Source: Rodentibacter genomosp. 2 (GTDB lineage: Bacteria; Pseudomonadota; Gammaproteobacteria; Enterobacterales; Pasteurellaceae). From it: a stretch of 64,000 nt of DNA. The position numbers and the translations under genes were made by a program. Positions 1-9,167 of the stretch are shown one piece after another; the stretch's first letter is position 1, and every line of letters begins with the position of its first letter. The notes beneath the pieces were generated by a model. It saw nothing but the letters and a program-made list of their open reading frames with translations, searched no databases and was not told the DNA's origin. The stretch spans positions 22,967-86,966 of the forward strand of contig MLHP01000019.1 in the NCBI GenBank assembly GCA_001999425.1, given 5' to 3'.

Positions 1-305
1 TTCACAATCTAGTGGATTTACGCCGCCGTACCCGAGTGGGGATGGGGACATGTCAAGCGGAACTTTGCGCCTGTCGTGCCGCGGGATTAATGAGCCGTTT
101 TGAGGTTGCCACTCCGCGCCAATCGACCACCCAACTCAATGCGTTTATGGAAGAGCGTTGGCGTGGCATTGAACCCATTGCTTGGGGAGAGGCCATTCGG
201 GAAGCTGAATTTACCTCTTGGATGTATGGTAGTGTATTGGGTTTGAATGATGTGAAACCGCTTGATGAACAAGCACAACAGGGGACGGATAGCAATGAAT
301 TTTGA
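1..305 (+). CDS. glpA: GlpA C-terminal end (anaerobic glycerol-3-phosphate dehydrogenase subunit A), partial
   Basis: Only the last ~100 codons are in the window; the frame is open from base 3 and closes at a TGA ending at 305. The residues around [17 protein letters not shown] are the cysteine-containing BFD-like [2Fe-2S]/ferredoxin-type tail of GlpA, the FAD subunit that oxidises glycerol-3-phosphate to dihydroxyacetone phosphate during anaerobic growth. The stop lies 11 bases inside the next gene, glpB, so the two are translationally coupled, as in the glpABC operon of enterics. The promoter is upstream of the window. Confidence 0.93.
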   Translation, partial: HNLVDLRRRTRVGMGTCQAELCACRAAGLMSRFEVATPRQSTTQLNAFMEERWRGIEPIAWGEAIREAEFTSWMYGSVLGLNDVKPLDEQAQQGTDSNEF

Positions 306-1578
306 CGTAGTGATTATTGGTGGCGGTTTAGCCGGCTTAACCTGTGGTATCGCCCTTCAACAACATGGTAAGCAATGTGTGATTATCAATAACGGTCAAG
401 CGGCAATGGATTTCGCCTCCGGTTCTTTTGATCTATTAAGCCGTATGCCGTCAGGAAGTGCGGTGGAAAATTTGCAAGAAAATTTAACCGCACTTTGCTC
501 AACCTTACCATCACACCCATATAGTTTATTAGGGACAGAAAAAGTGATGGGCAAGGCTCGGGAGTTTGAAGTTTTGGCACAATCCCTCAATCTTGATTTA
601 ATTGGCTCCGCTGAAAAAAATCACTGGCGGGTAACCGGGCTTGGCAGTTTGCGTGGCACATGGCTTTCTCCGAATAGTGTTCCTACGGTCGAGGGTCATG
701 AACCTTTTCCATATAAACATATTGCGGTGCTTGGTATTGAAGGCTATCACGATTTTCAGCCCCAGCTTTTGTCGGCGAATTTAGTGCTTAACCCACAGTT
801 TGCTCATTGCGAGGTGTGCAGTGGTTTCTTGAATATCCCGCAATTAGACGAACTTCGTGAAAATTCACGGGAGTTTCGCAGTGTGAATATCGCACAACTT
901 TTAGAACACAAATTGGCTTTTGATGATTTAGTAACAGAAATTGTGGAATCCGCACAAGGCGCAGACGCCGTATTTTTACCGGCTTGTTTTGGTCTAGAAA
1001 ATCAAGAGTTTATGACCGCACTTCGCAAGGCAACAAAACTCGCCTTATTTGAATTACCGACCCTTCCGCCTTCGCTACTGGGTATGCGGCAACGTATTCA
1101 ATTACGCCGCGAATTTGAATCCCTCGGGGGCCTAATGATGAATGGCGATAGTGCCGTAAAAGCACATTTTGACGGTAACCAAGTGCGTTGTGTGATGACT
1201 CGTTTACACAATGACGAAGAAATGATTGCCGATAATTTCGTGCTCGCATCAGGCAGTTTCTTCAGTAAGGGGTTAGTAGCGGAGTTCGATAAAATTTTTG
1301 AACCGGTATTTTATTCGGATATTACGGGAGCAAAAGGATTTGAGGCGAATGATCGCTTTAGCTGGACGGATCGTCGCTTTTCCAATCCTCAACCTTATCA
1401 ATCAGCCGGTGTGGTGATTAACGAACATTGCCAAGTGCAAAAGAGCGGTCAATTTTTAACGAATTTATATGCCGTAGGGAATGTTATTGGCGGTTTTAAT
1501 GCTTTAGCGCTTGGCTGTGGTTCCGGTGTGGCGGTGGTAACTGCCTTGGCGGTAGCGGAAGAAATTTTGGCGAAATAA
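295..1578 (+). CDS. glpB: Anaerobic glycerol-3-phosphate dehydrogenase subunit B
   Basis: The 427-residue protein begins [15 protein letters not shown], an N-terminal FAD/NAD-binding GxGxxG fold, and ends with a flavoprotein-type GSG motif near [11 protein letters not shown]. Length matches GlpB (about 420 residues). GlpB is the flavoprotein subunit linking GlpA to the membrane anchor GlpC, passing electrons from glycerol-3-phosphate to menaquinone. I chose the ATG at 295 because it puts the dinucleotide-binding motif at the N terminus. The gene overlaps glpA by 11 bases and is 9 bases from glpC. Confidence 0.95.
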   Translation: MNFDVVIIGGGLAGLTCGIALQQHGKQCVIINNGQAAMDFASGSFDLLSRMPSGSAVENLQENLTALCSTLPSHPYSLLGTEKVMGKAREFEVLAQSLNLDLIGSAEKNHWRVTGLGSLRGTWLSPNSVPTVEGHEPFPYKHIAVLGIEGYHDFQPQLLSANLVLNPQFAHCEVCSGFLNIPQLDELRENSREFRSVNIAQLLEHKLAFDDLVTEIVESAQGADAVFLPACFGLENQEFMTALRKATKLALFELPTLPPSLLGMRQRIQLRREFESLGGLMMNGDSAVKAHFDGNQVRCVMTRLHNDEEMIADNFVLASGSFFSKGLVAEFDKIFEPVFYSDITGAKGFEANDRFSWTDRRFSNPQPYQSAGVVINEHCQVQKSGQFLTNLYAVGNVIGGFNALALGCGSGVAVVTALAVAEEILAK

Positions 1579-1587
1579 GGAGGCGAT

Positions 1588-2868
1588 ATGAGTATGAATA
1601 TTCAACGATTAATCGACAGTGCGAAACAGTCCCTTAACTCGCCGGTAAGCCATCAATATATTGATGAAAGTTTTGAAAGCTGTATTAAATGTACCGCCTG
1701 TACTGCCGTTTGTCCGGTTTCACGTAATAATCCGTTGTATCCCGGCCCGAAACAGTCGGGGCCTGATGGTGAGCGTTTACGTTTAAAATCTGCCGAACTT
1801 TATGACGAAGCCCTCAAATATTGCACCAACTGTAAACGTTGTGAAGTGGCTTGTCCGTCCGATGTAAAAATTGGTGATCTTATTGTTCGGGCGCGCAATA
1901 ATCATCTGGCACAACAGAAGAAAACGTTGACGAACAAATTGCGCGATGCCATTTTGAGTAATACCGATATCATGGGCAAACTCAACACGCCTCTTGCGCC
2001 CATTGTGAATACGATCACCGGATTAAGCGCCACAAAATTTGTTCTTGAGAAAACCCTTAATATCAGCAAAAAAAGGACCCTACCAAAATATGCTTTTGGC
2101 ACGTTCCGTAGCTGGTATATGAAAAATACGTTGGAAGAACAGAAAAAGTTTGAGCGCAAAGTGGCGTATTTTCACGGCTGTTATGTGAACTATAACAATC
2201 CCCAACTGGGCAAGGAATTTCTTAAAGTTTTCAATGCCATGGGGATCGGAGTGATGTTGTTGGAAAAAGAAAAATGCTGCGGTTTGCCTTTAACCGTGAA
2301 CGGCTTTCCTGAACGTGCCCGTAGCATTGCCCGATTCAATACTGACTACATTGGCAAAATGGTGGATGAAAAGGGCTTAGAGGTAATTAGCGAAGCCTCA
2401 AGTTGTGCCCTAAATTTACGGGATGAATATCATCATATTTTAGGTATCGACAATGCCAAAGTACGCCCGCACATTCATATGGTGACCCCTTTCCTATATC
2501 GGCTTTTTAAAGAGGGCAAAACTTTACCCCTTAAGCCGCTTAAATTGCGGGTGGCGTATCATACGGCTTGTCATGTGGAGAAAGCCGGTTGGGTGCCTTA
2601 CACCTTGGAAGTGTTGAAACAAATTCCGGGCTTGGAAATCATCATGTTACCGTCACAATGTTGCGGTATTGCCGGCACTTACGGCTTTAAAGCAGAAAAT
2701 TACGACACCGCCCAATCTATCGGTAAGACCTTGTTTGATAATATCAATGAGGGCGGATTTGATTATGTCATTTCCGAATGCCAAACCTGTAAATGGCAAA
2801 TTGATATGTCCTCCAATATCACCTGTATTCACCCCTTGACTTTACTTTGTATGTCGATGGAGGCATAG
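1588..2868 (+). CDS. glpC: Anaerobic glycerol-3-phosphate dehydrogenase subunit C (iron-sulfur subunit)
   Basis: The 426-residue protein has two 4Fe-4S ferredoxin motifs, CIKCTACTAVCP (about residue 32) and CTNCKRCEVACP (about residue 75). Two CCG-type cysteine-rich domains follow (CCGLPL and CCGIAG, with partner CHVEKAG), as in GlpC and heterodisulfide reductase-like subunits. It anchors GlpAB to the inner membrane and hands electrons to the quinone pool. A strong Shine-Dalgarno (AAGGAGG) precedes ATG 1588; an ATG at 1594 is possible. Last gene of the glpABC operon, followed by an uptake-sequence terminator. Confidence 0.95.
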   Translation: MSMNIQRLIDSAKQSLNSPVSHQYIDESFESCIKCTACTAVCPVSRNNPLYPGPKQSGPDGERLRLKSAELYDEALKYCTNCKRCEVACPSDVKIGDLIVRARNNHLAQQKKTLTNKLRDAILSNTDIMGKLNTPLAPIVNTITGLSATKFVLEKTLNISKKRTLPKYAFGTFRSWYMKNTLEEQKKFERKVAYFHGCYVNYNNPQLGKEFLKVFNAMGIGVMLLEKEKCCGLPLTVNGFPERARSIARFNTDYIGKMVDEKGLEVISEASSCALNLRDEYHHILGIDNAKVRPHIHMVTPFLYRLFKEGKTLPLKPLKLRVAYHTACHVEKAGWVPYTLEVLKQIPGLEIIMLPSQCCGIAGTYGFKAENYDTAQSIGKTLFDNINEGGFDYVISECQTCKWQIDMSSNITCIHPLTLLCMSMEA

Positions 2869-2873
2869 GAACC

Positions 2874-2908
2874 AAAAAAAGTGCGGTCAATTTTGACCGC
2901 ACTTTTGA
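2874..2908. terminator. Bidirectional terminator made of paired uptake sequences
   Basis: Two opposed uptake-sequence cores form a near-perfect hairpin: left arm 2877-2890 (AAAAGTGCGGTCAA), 2-base centre, right arm 2893-2906, with A and T tracts outside. It lies between the convergent glpC and recQ and can terminate both. Confidence 0.85.
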
Positions 2909-2916
2909 CTTCTATC

Positions 2917-4764
2917 TTAAGCTTTCGCCAAAATCGCTTTATGTTCTTTAATCAACATTATAAAGGGTTGGGCAAATCGTTCTAATTTTATTGTGCCCAC
3001 TCCGTTAATTTGCAGCATTTCAATATTAGAGGTCGGCATATATTGTGCCATCTCTTGTAGTGTTGCATCATTGAACACGATATAGGGTGGGATATTTTCC
3101 TTATCGGCAATTTGTTTACGTAAAAAGCGCAGACGGGCAAACAGATCTTTATCGTAATTAACCATTGTGCTTCGTTGCGGGTTATGAGCCATTTTACTGA
3201 TCGCAGAAATACGCGGCATTGCAAGCTCCAGAGGCACTTCTCCTTTTAGCACAGGTTTGGCATTTTCTGTGAGTTGTAAGGTGGTGTTAAACTCTACGAT
3301 CACCTGCTGTATAAAACCTAGGTGAATCAATTGGCGAATCACCGATTGCCAATGTTCCTTACTTTTATCTTTACCAATGCCATAAACGCTGAGTTTATCG
3401 TGTTGACGTTCGAGGATTTTCTGATTTTGCATGCCTCGTAATACCCCAATCACATATTGTGCCCCAAAACATTGCCCTACACGGTAAATGGCGGACATCA
3501 CTTTTTGTGCATCCATTAAACCGTCATATTTTTTCGGCGGATCCAAACAAATATCGCAGTTATTGCACGGCGTTTGGCGATGTTCACCGAAATAATTAAG
3601 CAAAACCAAACGACGACAAGTTTGGCTTTCGGCAAATTCACCGATAGCTTCTAGTTTATGTTGCTCAATTTGTCGTTGGGGTGTTTCCGGTTTCTCAAGT
3701 AAGATTTTTTGTAACCAAGCATAGTCTGCCGGTTCATAAAATAATACGGCTTCTGCGGGTAAGTCATCTCGTCCTGCACGCCCGGTTTCTTGATAGTAAG
3801 ATTCAATGCTGCGAGGTAAATCAAAATGTGCCACGAAACGGACATTGGATTTATTGATTCCCATACCAAAGGCAATGGTCGCCACCACTACTTGCACATT
3901 ATCACGTTGAAAATCCTGTTGTACTCGTTCGCGCTGTGCCGTTTCCATTCCGGCGTGGTAAGCTACAGCGGATATCCCCTTATTGCGTAAACTTTCCGCT
4001 ATTCGTTCGACTTTATTACGGCTGTTACAATAAATAATACCGCTTTTGCCTTTTTGATCTAACACGAAACGAGCTAGTTGCTCCATGGGTTTAAATTTTT
4101 CTTCCAGTGTATAGCGAATATTCGGACGATCAAAACTACCAATATATTTGTACGGATTTTGCAGTTTAAGATGGGTGAGAATATCTTGCCGTGTGGCATG
4201 ATCCGCCGTTGCCGTTAATGCCATAATCGGGGCATTCGGAAAACTGGATTTTAACCCGCCAAGCTGTGTATATTCGAGGCGGAAATCATGCCCCCATTGG
4301 GAAATACAATGCGCCTCATCAATGGCGATAAAACTAACTTGGCAATAGGAAATTAGCTGAAAAAAGCTGTTTGTCATCACCTTTTCCGGGGAAATATAAA
4401 GGAGTTTGAGGTTTCCGGAAATGAGCTTATTTTGTACCAGCTGTTGCTGTTCAAGTGTTTGACTGGAGTTAAGAAACGCGGCTTCAATACCGTTAGCCTG
4501 TAATTGATCCACCTGATCTTTCATCAAGGAAATGAGAGGGGAGATCACCAACGTAAGTCCATCGAAACAGAGCGCAGGAATTTGATAACAAAGTGATTTA
4601 CCGTTTCCCGTTGCCATTACGACCAGCGTATCTTGCCCATTTAGTGCGGCATTAATGACTTCTTCCTGCCCTTTGCGAAAAGATTGGTAGCCGAATACTG
4701 AGTTCAACACGGAAAGTGCGGTTGATTTTTCAAAGGTTTTCGGTGAAAGAGAAGGTGTGCTCAT
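2917..4764 (-). CDS. recQ: ATP-dependent DNA helicase RecQ
   Basis: A 615-residue SF2 3'-5' helicase that unwinds recombination intermediates in RecF-type repair. Visible in order: Walker A (ATGNGKSLCYQIP, about residue 50), DEAH-type box (AIDEAHCISQWGHDFR), motif VI (YYQETGRAGRD), zinc-binding RQC cysteines (CRRLVLLNYFGE, CNNCDIC) and a C-terminal HRDC domain. Length agrees with E. coli RecQ (about 609). An upstream in-frame ATG (4797) lies inside cyaY; ATG 4764 is preferred because it leaves only one base after the cyaY stop and places the family N terminus correctly. Likely co-transcribed with cyaY. Confidence 0.96.
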   Translation of the reverse strand: MSTPSLSPKTFEKSTALSVLNSVFGYQSFRKGQEEVINAALNGQDTLVVMATGNGKSLCYQIPALCFDGLTLVISPLISLMKDQVDQLQANGIEAAFLNSSQTLEQQQLVQNKLISGNLKLLYISPEKVMTNSFFQLISYCQVSFIAIDEAHCISQWGHDFRLEYTQLGGLKSSFPNAPIMALTATADHATRQDILTHLKLQNPYKYIGSFDRPNIRYTLEEKFKPMEQLARFVLDQKGKSGIIYCNSRNKVERIAESLRNKGISAVAYHAGMETAQRERVQQDFQRDNVQVVVATIAFGMGINKSNVRFVAHFDLPRSIESYYQETGRAGRDDLPAEAVLFYEPADYAWLQKILLEKPETPQRQIEQHKLEAIGEFAESQTCRRLVLLNYFGEHRQTPCNNCDICLDPPKKYDGLMDAQKVMSAIYRVGQCFGAQYVIGVLRGMQNQKILERQHDKLSVYGIGKDKSKEHWQSVIRQLIHLGFIQQVIVEFNTTLQLTENAKPVLKGEVPLELAMPRISAISKMAHNPQRSTMVNYDKDLFARLRFLRKQIADKENIPPYIVFNDATLQEMAQYMPTSNIEMLQINGVGTIKLERFAQPFIMLIKEHKAILAKA

Positions 4765-4765
4765 T

Positions 4766-5071
4766 TTAGAATCGAACGGTTTCACCATGAGCCGCACAGG
4801 CTTCCGCTAAACTATCCCAAAATCGTTGTCCGTCATTAGACATCCACTCGCCATTTTTGAAGGCAAAATGAAAACCGCCTAATTTACTAGCAAGCCAAAG
4901 TTCAAGCAATGGTTCCTGTTTATTGATGACAATTTGTGTGCGATTATCAAAGGTCATGGTAAAGACAGCGCCTTGGGTTTCGCAATCTACATCCGCACCT
5001 TGTTGTTCTAATTGTTCTTCAATTTTTTGCCAAATTTGTTCAATATTTTGATGAAATTCTGCTACATTCAT
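4766..5071 (-). CDS. cyaY: Frataxin-like iron donor CyaY
   Basis: The 101-residue bacterial frataxin binds iron and modulates IscS-dependent iron-sulfur cluster assembly in the cytosol. The acidic N-terminal helix and the beta-sheet core (VINKQEPLLELWLASKLGG, then WMSNDGQRFWDSL) are diagnostic, and length is typical (about 105). It is transcribed divergently from lptM-lysA, the same arrangement as cyaY and yifL-dapF in E. coli. recQ follows with a one-base gap. Confidence 0.95.
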   Translation of the reverse strand: MNVAEFHQNIEQIWQKIEEQLEQQGADVDCETQGAVFTMTFDNRTQIVINKQEPLLELWLASKLGGFHFAFKNGEWMSNDGQRFWDSLAEACAAHGETVRF

Positions 5072-5167
5072 AAAGTTTTTCCTTTCAAATCTGATAGAAT
5101 GCGGCAGATTATAAAGCCTTTTGCCCCCTTGTAAAAGGCAGATTTAACGATGAGTGAGAGAGGAAAA

Positions 5168-5284
5168 ATGAAAAAATTACTGTCAATTTTAGTATTAAGT
5201 GCAGTTTGTGTGTTAGCAACCGGTTGTGGGGTGAAAGGCCCATTGTATTTTCCGGAAAAAGATCAAACCCAACAAAACCAATAA
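5168..5284 (+). CDS. lptM: Small lipoprotein LptM (YifL-like)
   Basis: A 38-codon gene encodes a lipoprotein: MKKLLSILVLSAVC signal, lipobox LATGC, then GVKGPLYFPEK, the conserved signature of LptM/YifL. LptM assists oxidative maturation of the LPS translocon LptDE in the outer membrane. Shine-Dalgarno GAGAGGAAAA precedes the ATG. Its stop is 21 bases before lysA, with which it is probably co-transcribed. The lptM-cyaY divergent pair is conserved in gamma-proteobacteria. Confidence 0.9.
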   Translation: MKKLLSILVLSAVCVLATGCGVKGPLYFPEKDQTQQNQ

Positions 5285-5305
5285 TTGGTGAGACTGAGAC
5301 ATAAT

Positions 5306-6553
5306 ATGAATTTTTTCCAATATCAAAATAACCAACTCTACGCAGAGCAACTGCCGGTACAACAACTCGCCGAACAGTTTGGTACTCCACTTTATATCTA
5401 TTCCCGTGCGACACTGGAACGTCATTGGCATGCGTTTAACGATGCGTTAGGTTCACATCCCCATTTAATTTGTTTTGCCGTGAAATCCTGTTCCAATATT
5501 GGTGTATTAAGTGTAATGGCGAAATTAGGTTCAGGTTTTGATATTGTATCGCAAGGCGAATTAGAACGTGTGTTGGCAGCCGGTGGTGAAGCATCGAAGA
5601 TTGTATTTTCCGGTGTGGCAAAATCCCGTGAAGAAATTATGCGAGCATTAGAAGTAGGCATTCGTTGCTTTAATGTTGAGTCGGTTTCCGAACTTAACCA
5701 CATCAATCTCATTGCTGGTGAAATGGGTAAAATTGCGCCTATTTCCTTGCGTGTGAATCCGGATGTGGATGCTCATACCCACCCTTACATTTCTACCGGA
5801 TTAAAAGAAAACAAATTCGGTATAAGCGTAGATGAAGCGTATGAAGTTTATCAATTGGCGGCAAGTTTACCGAATGTAAAAATTACCGGAATGGATTGCC
5901 ATATCGGTTCTCAACTTACCGAATTACAACCGTTTTTGGACGCGACAGATCGCCTCATTGTGTTAATGGAACAACTCAAACAAGATAGCATTGCCTTGAA
6001 ACATTTGGACTTAGGCGGCGGTTTAGGGGTGACTTATACCAATGAAAATCCACCTCATCCCAGTGAGTATGCCAAAGCCTTGTTGGAAAAATTAAAGGAT
6101 TATCAGGATCTTGAAATTATTCTTGAACCAGGGCGGGCAATCACCGCCAATGCAGGCATTTTAGTGGCAAAAATCCAGTATTTGAAAAGTAACGAAAGCC
6201 GCAATTTTGCCATCACAGATGCCGGTATGAACGATATGATTCGCCCTGCTTTATACGAGGCTTATATGAATATCGTGGAAATTGACCGCACTTTAGGGCG
6301 TGAAAAAGCGATTTACGATGTGGTCGGGCCGGTATGCGAAACCTCGGATTTTTTAGGCAAACAGCGAGAACTCGCCATTGCCGAGGGAGATTATATTGCA
6401 CAATGTTCTGCTGGTGCTTATGGCGCAAGTATGTCTTCCAACTACAATTCCCGCCCGCGTACAGCTGAAGTGTTAGTGGATGGTGATAAAGTGCATTTAA
6501 TCCGCCGCCGTGAAGGTTTGCAAGAGCTTTGGGCGTTGGAATCCGTTATCTAA
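5306..6553 (+). CDS. lysA: Diaminopimelate decarboxylase
   Basis: The 415-residue PLP-dependent fold III decarboxylase converts meso-diaminopimelate to L-lysine. Seen: pyridoxal lysine in CFAVKSCSN (about residue 60), HIGSQ loop, glycine-rich phosphate-binding GGGLGV, EPGR motif, and C-terminal CETSDF plus GAYGASM substrate-binding segments. Length matches E. coli LysA (420). ATG 5306 is chosen over an earlier frame-open start because it gives the standard N terminus and does not run into lptM. Confidence 0.96.
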   Translation: MNFFQYQNNQLYAEQLPVQQLAEQFGTPLYIYSRATLERHWHAFNDALGSHPHLICFAVKSCSNIGVLSVMAKLGSGFDIVSQGELERVLAAGGEASKIVFSGVAKSREEIMRALEVGIRCFNVESVSELNHINLIAGEMGKIAPISLRVNPDVDAHTHPYISTGLKENKFGISVDEAYEVYQLAASLPNVKITGMDCHIGSQLTELQPFLDATDRLIVLMEQLKQDSIALKHLDLGGGLGVTYTNENPPHPSEYAKALLEKLKDYQDLEIILEPGRAITANAGILVAKIQYLKSNESRNFAITDAGMNDMIRPALYEAYMNIVEIDRTLGREKAIYDVVGPVCETSDFLGKQRELAIAEGDYIAQCSAGAYGASMSSNYNSRPRTAEVLVDGDKVHLIRRREGLQELWALESVI

Positions 6554-6568
6554 TATTCTTTTAAAAAG

Positions 6569-6609
6569 AAAGTGCGGTTGAAAAATAAATAGATTTTCAG
6601 CCGCACTTT
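6569..6609. terminator. Bidirectional uptake-sequence terminator
   Basis: Arms 6569-6584 and 6594-6609 each contain an uptake core (AAAGTGCGGTTGAAAA and its near-complement with one G:U), flanked by A and T runs. It separates lysA from the converging lipoprotein gene at 6639 and marks the left border of the accessory island. Confidence 0.8.
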
Positions 6610-6638
6610 TTTATAAGAGAGATTCGTTTATCCTAACC

Positions 6639-7064
6639 TTATTTAACAATATCTCCTTTAAGAGCTACGCCGCTAATAATATTTCCTGCATGACATTCGT
6701 ATTCCGTACGACTTTTAAAGGTATTCTTTTTATAGTAACTCACAATATTTCCAACCTTTTTCGCACCTTTTGATGCGGCTTTATCTTGCAACTGTTTTGC
6801 AGCAGATAAAAATGCCCACTGGCATGCTTTCTCATCACTTTTATTTGCCGCATTTGTTTTTTTATTTGTTACTGAGTTTGCGATCAGTACTTTACCCGGT
6901 GCCGGTGTACCAAAATAAAGTTTGATGTTTGGATTAAGTACCTCTCCAGCCTCTGGTGATTTTAATGCTTGACTAATGGATAAATGGTGGGTTGTATCAC
7001 GTGGAGCGCAGGCTGCTATTGCTAAAGTTGATACAATAATGCCAAGTTTTGCACTTAGTTTCAT
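6639..7064 (-). CDS. Putative lipoprotein of the family often mislabelled 'excinuclease ATPase subunit'
   Basis: A 141-residue protein with a signal peptide and lipobox IAAC (Cys 19), followed by about 120 periplasmic residues. The block NKKTNAANKSDEKACQW and the later SYYKKNTFKSRTEYECHAG resemble, from memory, a small secreted family that databases carry under a misleading excinuclease name; no nuclease or ATPase motif is present. It is transcribed away from the pigment operon, from a shared 160-base region. Function unknown; envelope location is the only firm inference. Confidence 0.7.
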   Translation of the reverse strand: MKLSAKLGIIVSTLAIAACAPRDTTHHLSISQALKSPEAGEVLNPNIKLYFGTPAPGKVLIANSVTNKKTNAANKSDEKACQWAFLSAAKQLQDKAASKGAKKVGNIVSYYKKNTFKSRTEYECHAGNIISGVALKGDIVK

Positions 7065-7157
7065 AGGGAGTTCTCCAAGATAATGAGTTGAAACGGGATC
7101 TTTATTTCAGATCGAAATGAAGTATAACATTTTTATTCTAATTTAAAATTATCTACA

Positions 7158-7193
7158 TTGCGTTCAATGAATTAGCTAGGTAGAATTAGCTGG
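7158..7193 (+). promoter_or_regulatory. Candidate promoter and direct-repeat operator of the aryl polyene operon
   Basis: A -35-like TTGCGT (7158-7163), a 17-base spacer and TAGAAT (7181-7186) form a plausible sigma-70 promoter 40 bases before the first plus-strand gene. Two direct copies of GAATTAGCT (7169-7177 and 7183-7191, 14-base period) overlap the spacer and -10, where a regulator could bind. Pattern only. Confidence 0.4.
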
Positions 7194-7225
7194 CTTTAAG
7201 GATTTAAATTGGAAAAGGATAGAGG

Positions 7226-7657
7226 ATGAAAAACATTATTTTAGGATTAATGGCATTTGGTTTAGTCGCATGTTCTGCAGGTGGGGTTGATGAAGGTAGT
7301 TTAAAACCTGTGAATCGTGCTTTGAATGTAAAACATGTTTGTGTAAAAGGTAGTACACGTGGTGCACCGGATCAATTTGTTGCAAATTTAAAAACGAGTC
7401 TGAAAAAGAAAAATATTACCTCTGAATCAATTGCTAGTGCCAGTGATGCGAAGTGTGATTATATCTTAGCCTTTGGCGTAAAAGGTAACCGTAACATTGT
7501 GGCAAAAGCAAAACTGCGTTTAATGGAAGTTAAAAATCAAAGTGAAGTTGGTTTTGTTCTTTATGCTCGTAAAGGTGATGAAAAAGATCGTGTTGCTGAA
7601 GTAGGTTTGCAAGGTCAAACTGATACTATGATTGGTCAATTATTCAAAGATTATTAA
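7226..7657 (+). CDS. Putative lipoprotein, first gene of the aryl polyene operon
   Basis: A 143-residue protein with signal sequence and lipobox LVACS (Cys 16). The mature part has two further cysteines (CVKGS and AKCDYILAF) and the layout of small periplasmic lipoproteins that pair an amphipathic helix with a beta sheet; I do not recognise a characterised homologue. It sits 2 bases upstream of apeC in the same orientation and is probably co-transcribed, suggesting an envelope role linked to pigment placement. Strong Shine-Dalgarno (AAAGGATAGAGG). Confidence 0.7.
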   Translation: MKNIILGLMAFGLVACSAGGVDEGSLKPVNRALNVKHVCVKGSTRGAPDQFVANLKTSLKKKNITSESIASASDAKCDYILAFGVKGNRNIVAKAKLRLMEVKNQSEVGFVLYARKGDEKDRVAEVGLQGQTDTMIGQLFKDY

Positions 7658-7659
7658 TC

Positions 7660-8394
7660 ATGCCGATCTGCCGCTTTTCATTTAATATTAAAAACTGGGC
7701 AATGGTTTGTTCTAAAAAATTAGAAGCAGACGATTGGAAAAGAGGAGAAGTTTTTTGGCAAGAAAATGCGGTTAATTTTGCAGACGTTTCTCCTAAACTT
7801 GCTTTTTTACCTCCGTTAAAGCGTCGCCGATTAAGCCCGGCCGCTCGTTTGTTTTTTGAATCGGCGTGGGAGTTATTAGGCGAAAATAAAAACATTCCGG
7901 TAGTTTATGCCTCTTCAAATGGGGAAATTAATCGTAATTTTGATCTTTGGCATAGTTTATTGACAGAAGGAGATGTTTCACCCACCTCCTTTAGTCTCTC
8001 GGTGCATAATGCTTTGGTTGGGCAGTGGTCTGAACTTAGTGGGGTAAAAGCAGAAATCACCGCATTGACCGCTCAACAAGATAATTTAGAGATCGCCTTG
8101 TTAGAAGCCTATTTGTTATTAAATGAAGGAATGAATCAAGTATTGGTTGTTGTGGCGGAATCGCCTTTAGAAGATTCATACAATGCGTCGCCTATTTATC
8201 GTCAACCTTTTTCTTATGCGTTAAGTTTATTAGTCGAAAAAGGGGGGGATTACACATTGGCGTTAGACGAGAGCGAGGGGGATCCTTCAGGCTTCGATAA
8301 TGCATTAACTTGGGTGAAAAATCAGTACTTGAGTATTAAAGAATGGAAAACGAAAAGTAGCGCAAAAGGAAGTTGGCAATGGAGAAAAAATTAG
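7660..8394 (+). CDS. apeC: ApeC-like chain-length-factor partner of a ketosynthase
   Basis: A 244-residue thiolase-fold protein related to the N-terminal half of beta-ketoacyl synthases. The expected active-site cysteine region reads ITALTAQQDNLEIALLEAY, so the nucleophile is missing, as in chain-length factors. In characterised aryl polyene systems ApeC pairs with the ketosynthase ApeO to form the KS-CLF that extends the polyene. A matching ApeO lies at 19.9 kb. Length (about 245) and position before acyltransferase and ACP genes agree. Spacing to the preceding lipoprotein gene is 2 bases. Confidence 0.82.
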   Translation: MPICRFSFNIKNWAMVCSKKLEADDWKRGEVFWQENAVNFADVSPKLAFLPPLKRRRLSPAARLFFESAWELLGENKNIPVVYASSNGEINRNFDLWHSLLTEGDVSPTSFSLSVHNALVGQWSELSGVKAEITALTAQQDNLEIALLEAYLLLNEGMNQVLVVVAESPLEDSYNASPIYRQPFSYALSLLVEKGGDYTLALDESEGDPSGFDNALTWVKNQYLSIKEWKTKSSAKGSWQWRKN

Positions 8395-9167
8395 ATTGGA
8401 GCCGACGTTTTATTGCCACGGCGTTAGGTTTTCTTGTTTGGGGGGTAGCCGGTACCTTATTGCAGCTCTATCTCTATCCTTATGCTAAAAATCACAAAAA
8501 AAATAGTTTGGCTACCCAATTCAAGATTCGTCGTCTAGTCAGTAAAATTTGGGCATATTTCATTCGATATTTAACCATTTCGGGTGTTCTTGAGGTGAAA
8601 TATCAAGGTTTTGAACGTTTGGGACGTCAGGGACAATTGGTGTTAGTAAATCACCCGTCGTTACTTGATGTGGTATTGATTCTCGCTAAAGCCTCAGAAC
8701 TGAATTGTATTGTAAAGAAAGAATTACTGAATAATCCTACAATGAGAAACCAAATTTTAGCGTGCGGTTTTTTACCCAATACCGAATCATTGGAACTTCT
8801 AGAAGAATGTGATGAAGTGCTGAAAAAACAAGCTCTTTTACTTTTCCCTGAGGGTACAAGAACCGGATGGGATGGTGAAGTTAAACTCAATCGTGGTGCC
8901 GTATCTATTGGTTTGCGTAGTGCAAATGTTATTACTCCAATAGTTATTAGAATGAATCCGTTGAATTTTAAAAAAGGGCAACCTTGGTATCAGCTGCCGA
9001 AAAAACGTATTCAATATGAACTCATTGTGGGAGAAGACATCAACCCGAAGGGTTGGTTGGCAGAAAAGCCGTTGCCGATTGCTTCTCGCCGATTAACCGA
9101 ATATTTACAACATTATTTTAACTCTCAAACTAAGGATGATGAAAATGACACTCGAACAACAACTTAA
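8379..9167 (+). CDS. apeD: ApeD-like acyltransferase (PlsC/LPLAT family)
   Basis: A 262-residue protein with an N-terminal hydrophobic segment (about residues 10-30) and the two hallmark motifs of lysophospholipid-type acyltransferases: the HX4D box in NHPSLLD (about residue 90) and FPEGTR (about 155). It likely moves an ACP-bound acyl group onto a lipid or glycolipid acceptor in the inner membrane. ATG 8379 overlaps apeC by 16 bases and has AAAGGA upstream; a TTG at 8373 is the alternative. Confidence 0.82.
   Translation: MEKKLDWSRRFIATALGFLVWGVAGTLLQLYLYPYAKNHKKNSLATQFKIRRLVSKIWAYFIRYLTISGVLEVKYQGFERLGRQGQLVLVNHPSLLDVVLILAKASELNCIVKKELLNNPTMRNQILACGFLPNTESLELLEECDEVLKKQALLLFPEGTRTGWDGEVKLNRGAVSIGLRSANVITPIVIRMNPLNFKKGQPWYQLPKKRIQYELIVGEDINPKGWLAEKPLPIASRRLTEYLQHYFNSQTKDDENDTRTTT

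Noticed and set aside
5109..5414. Minus-strand 101-codon frame opposite lptM and lysA
   Set aside because: Lies antisense to well-supported genes and shows no family features.
6639..7064. Excinuclease function for the small lipoprotein
   Set aside because: The protein is a short lipoprotein without nuclease or ATPase motifs; the database label is misleading.
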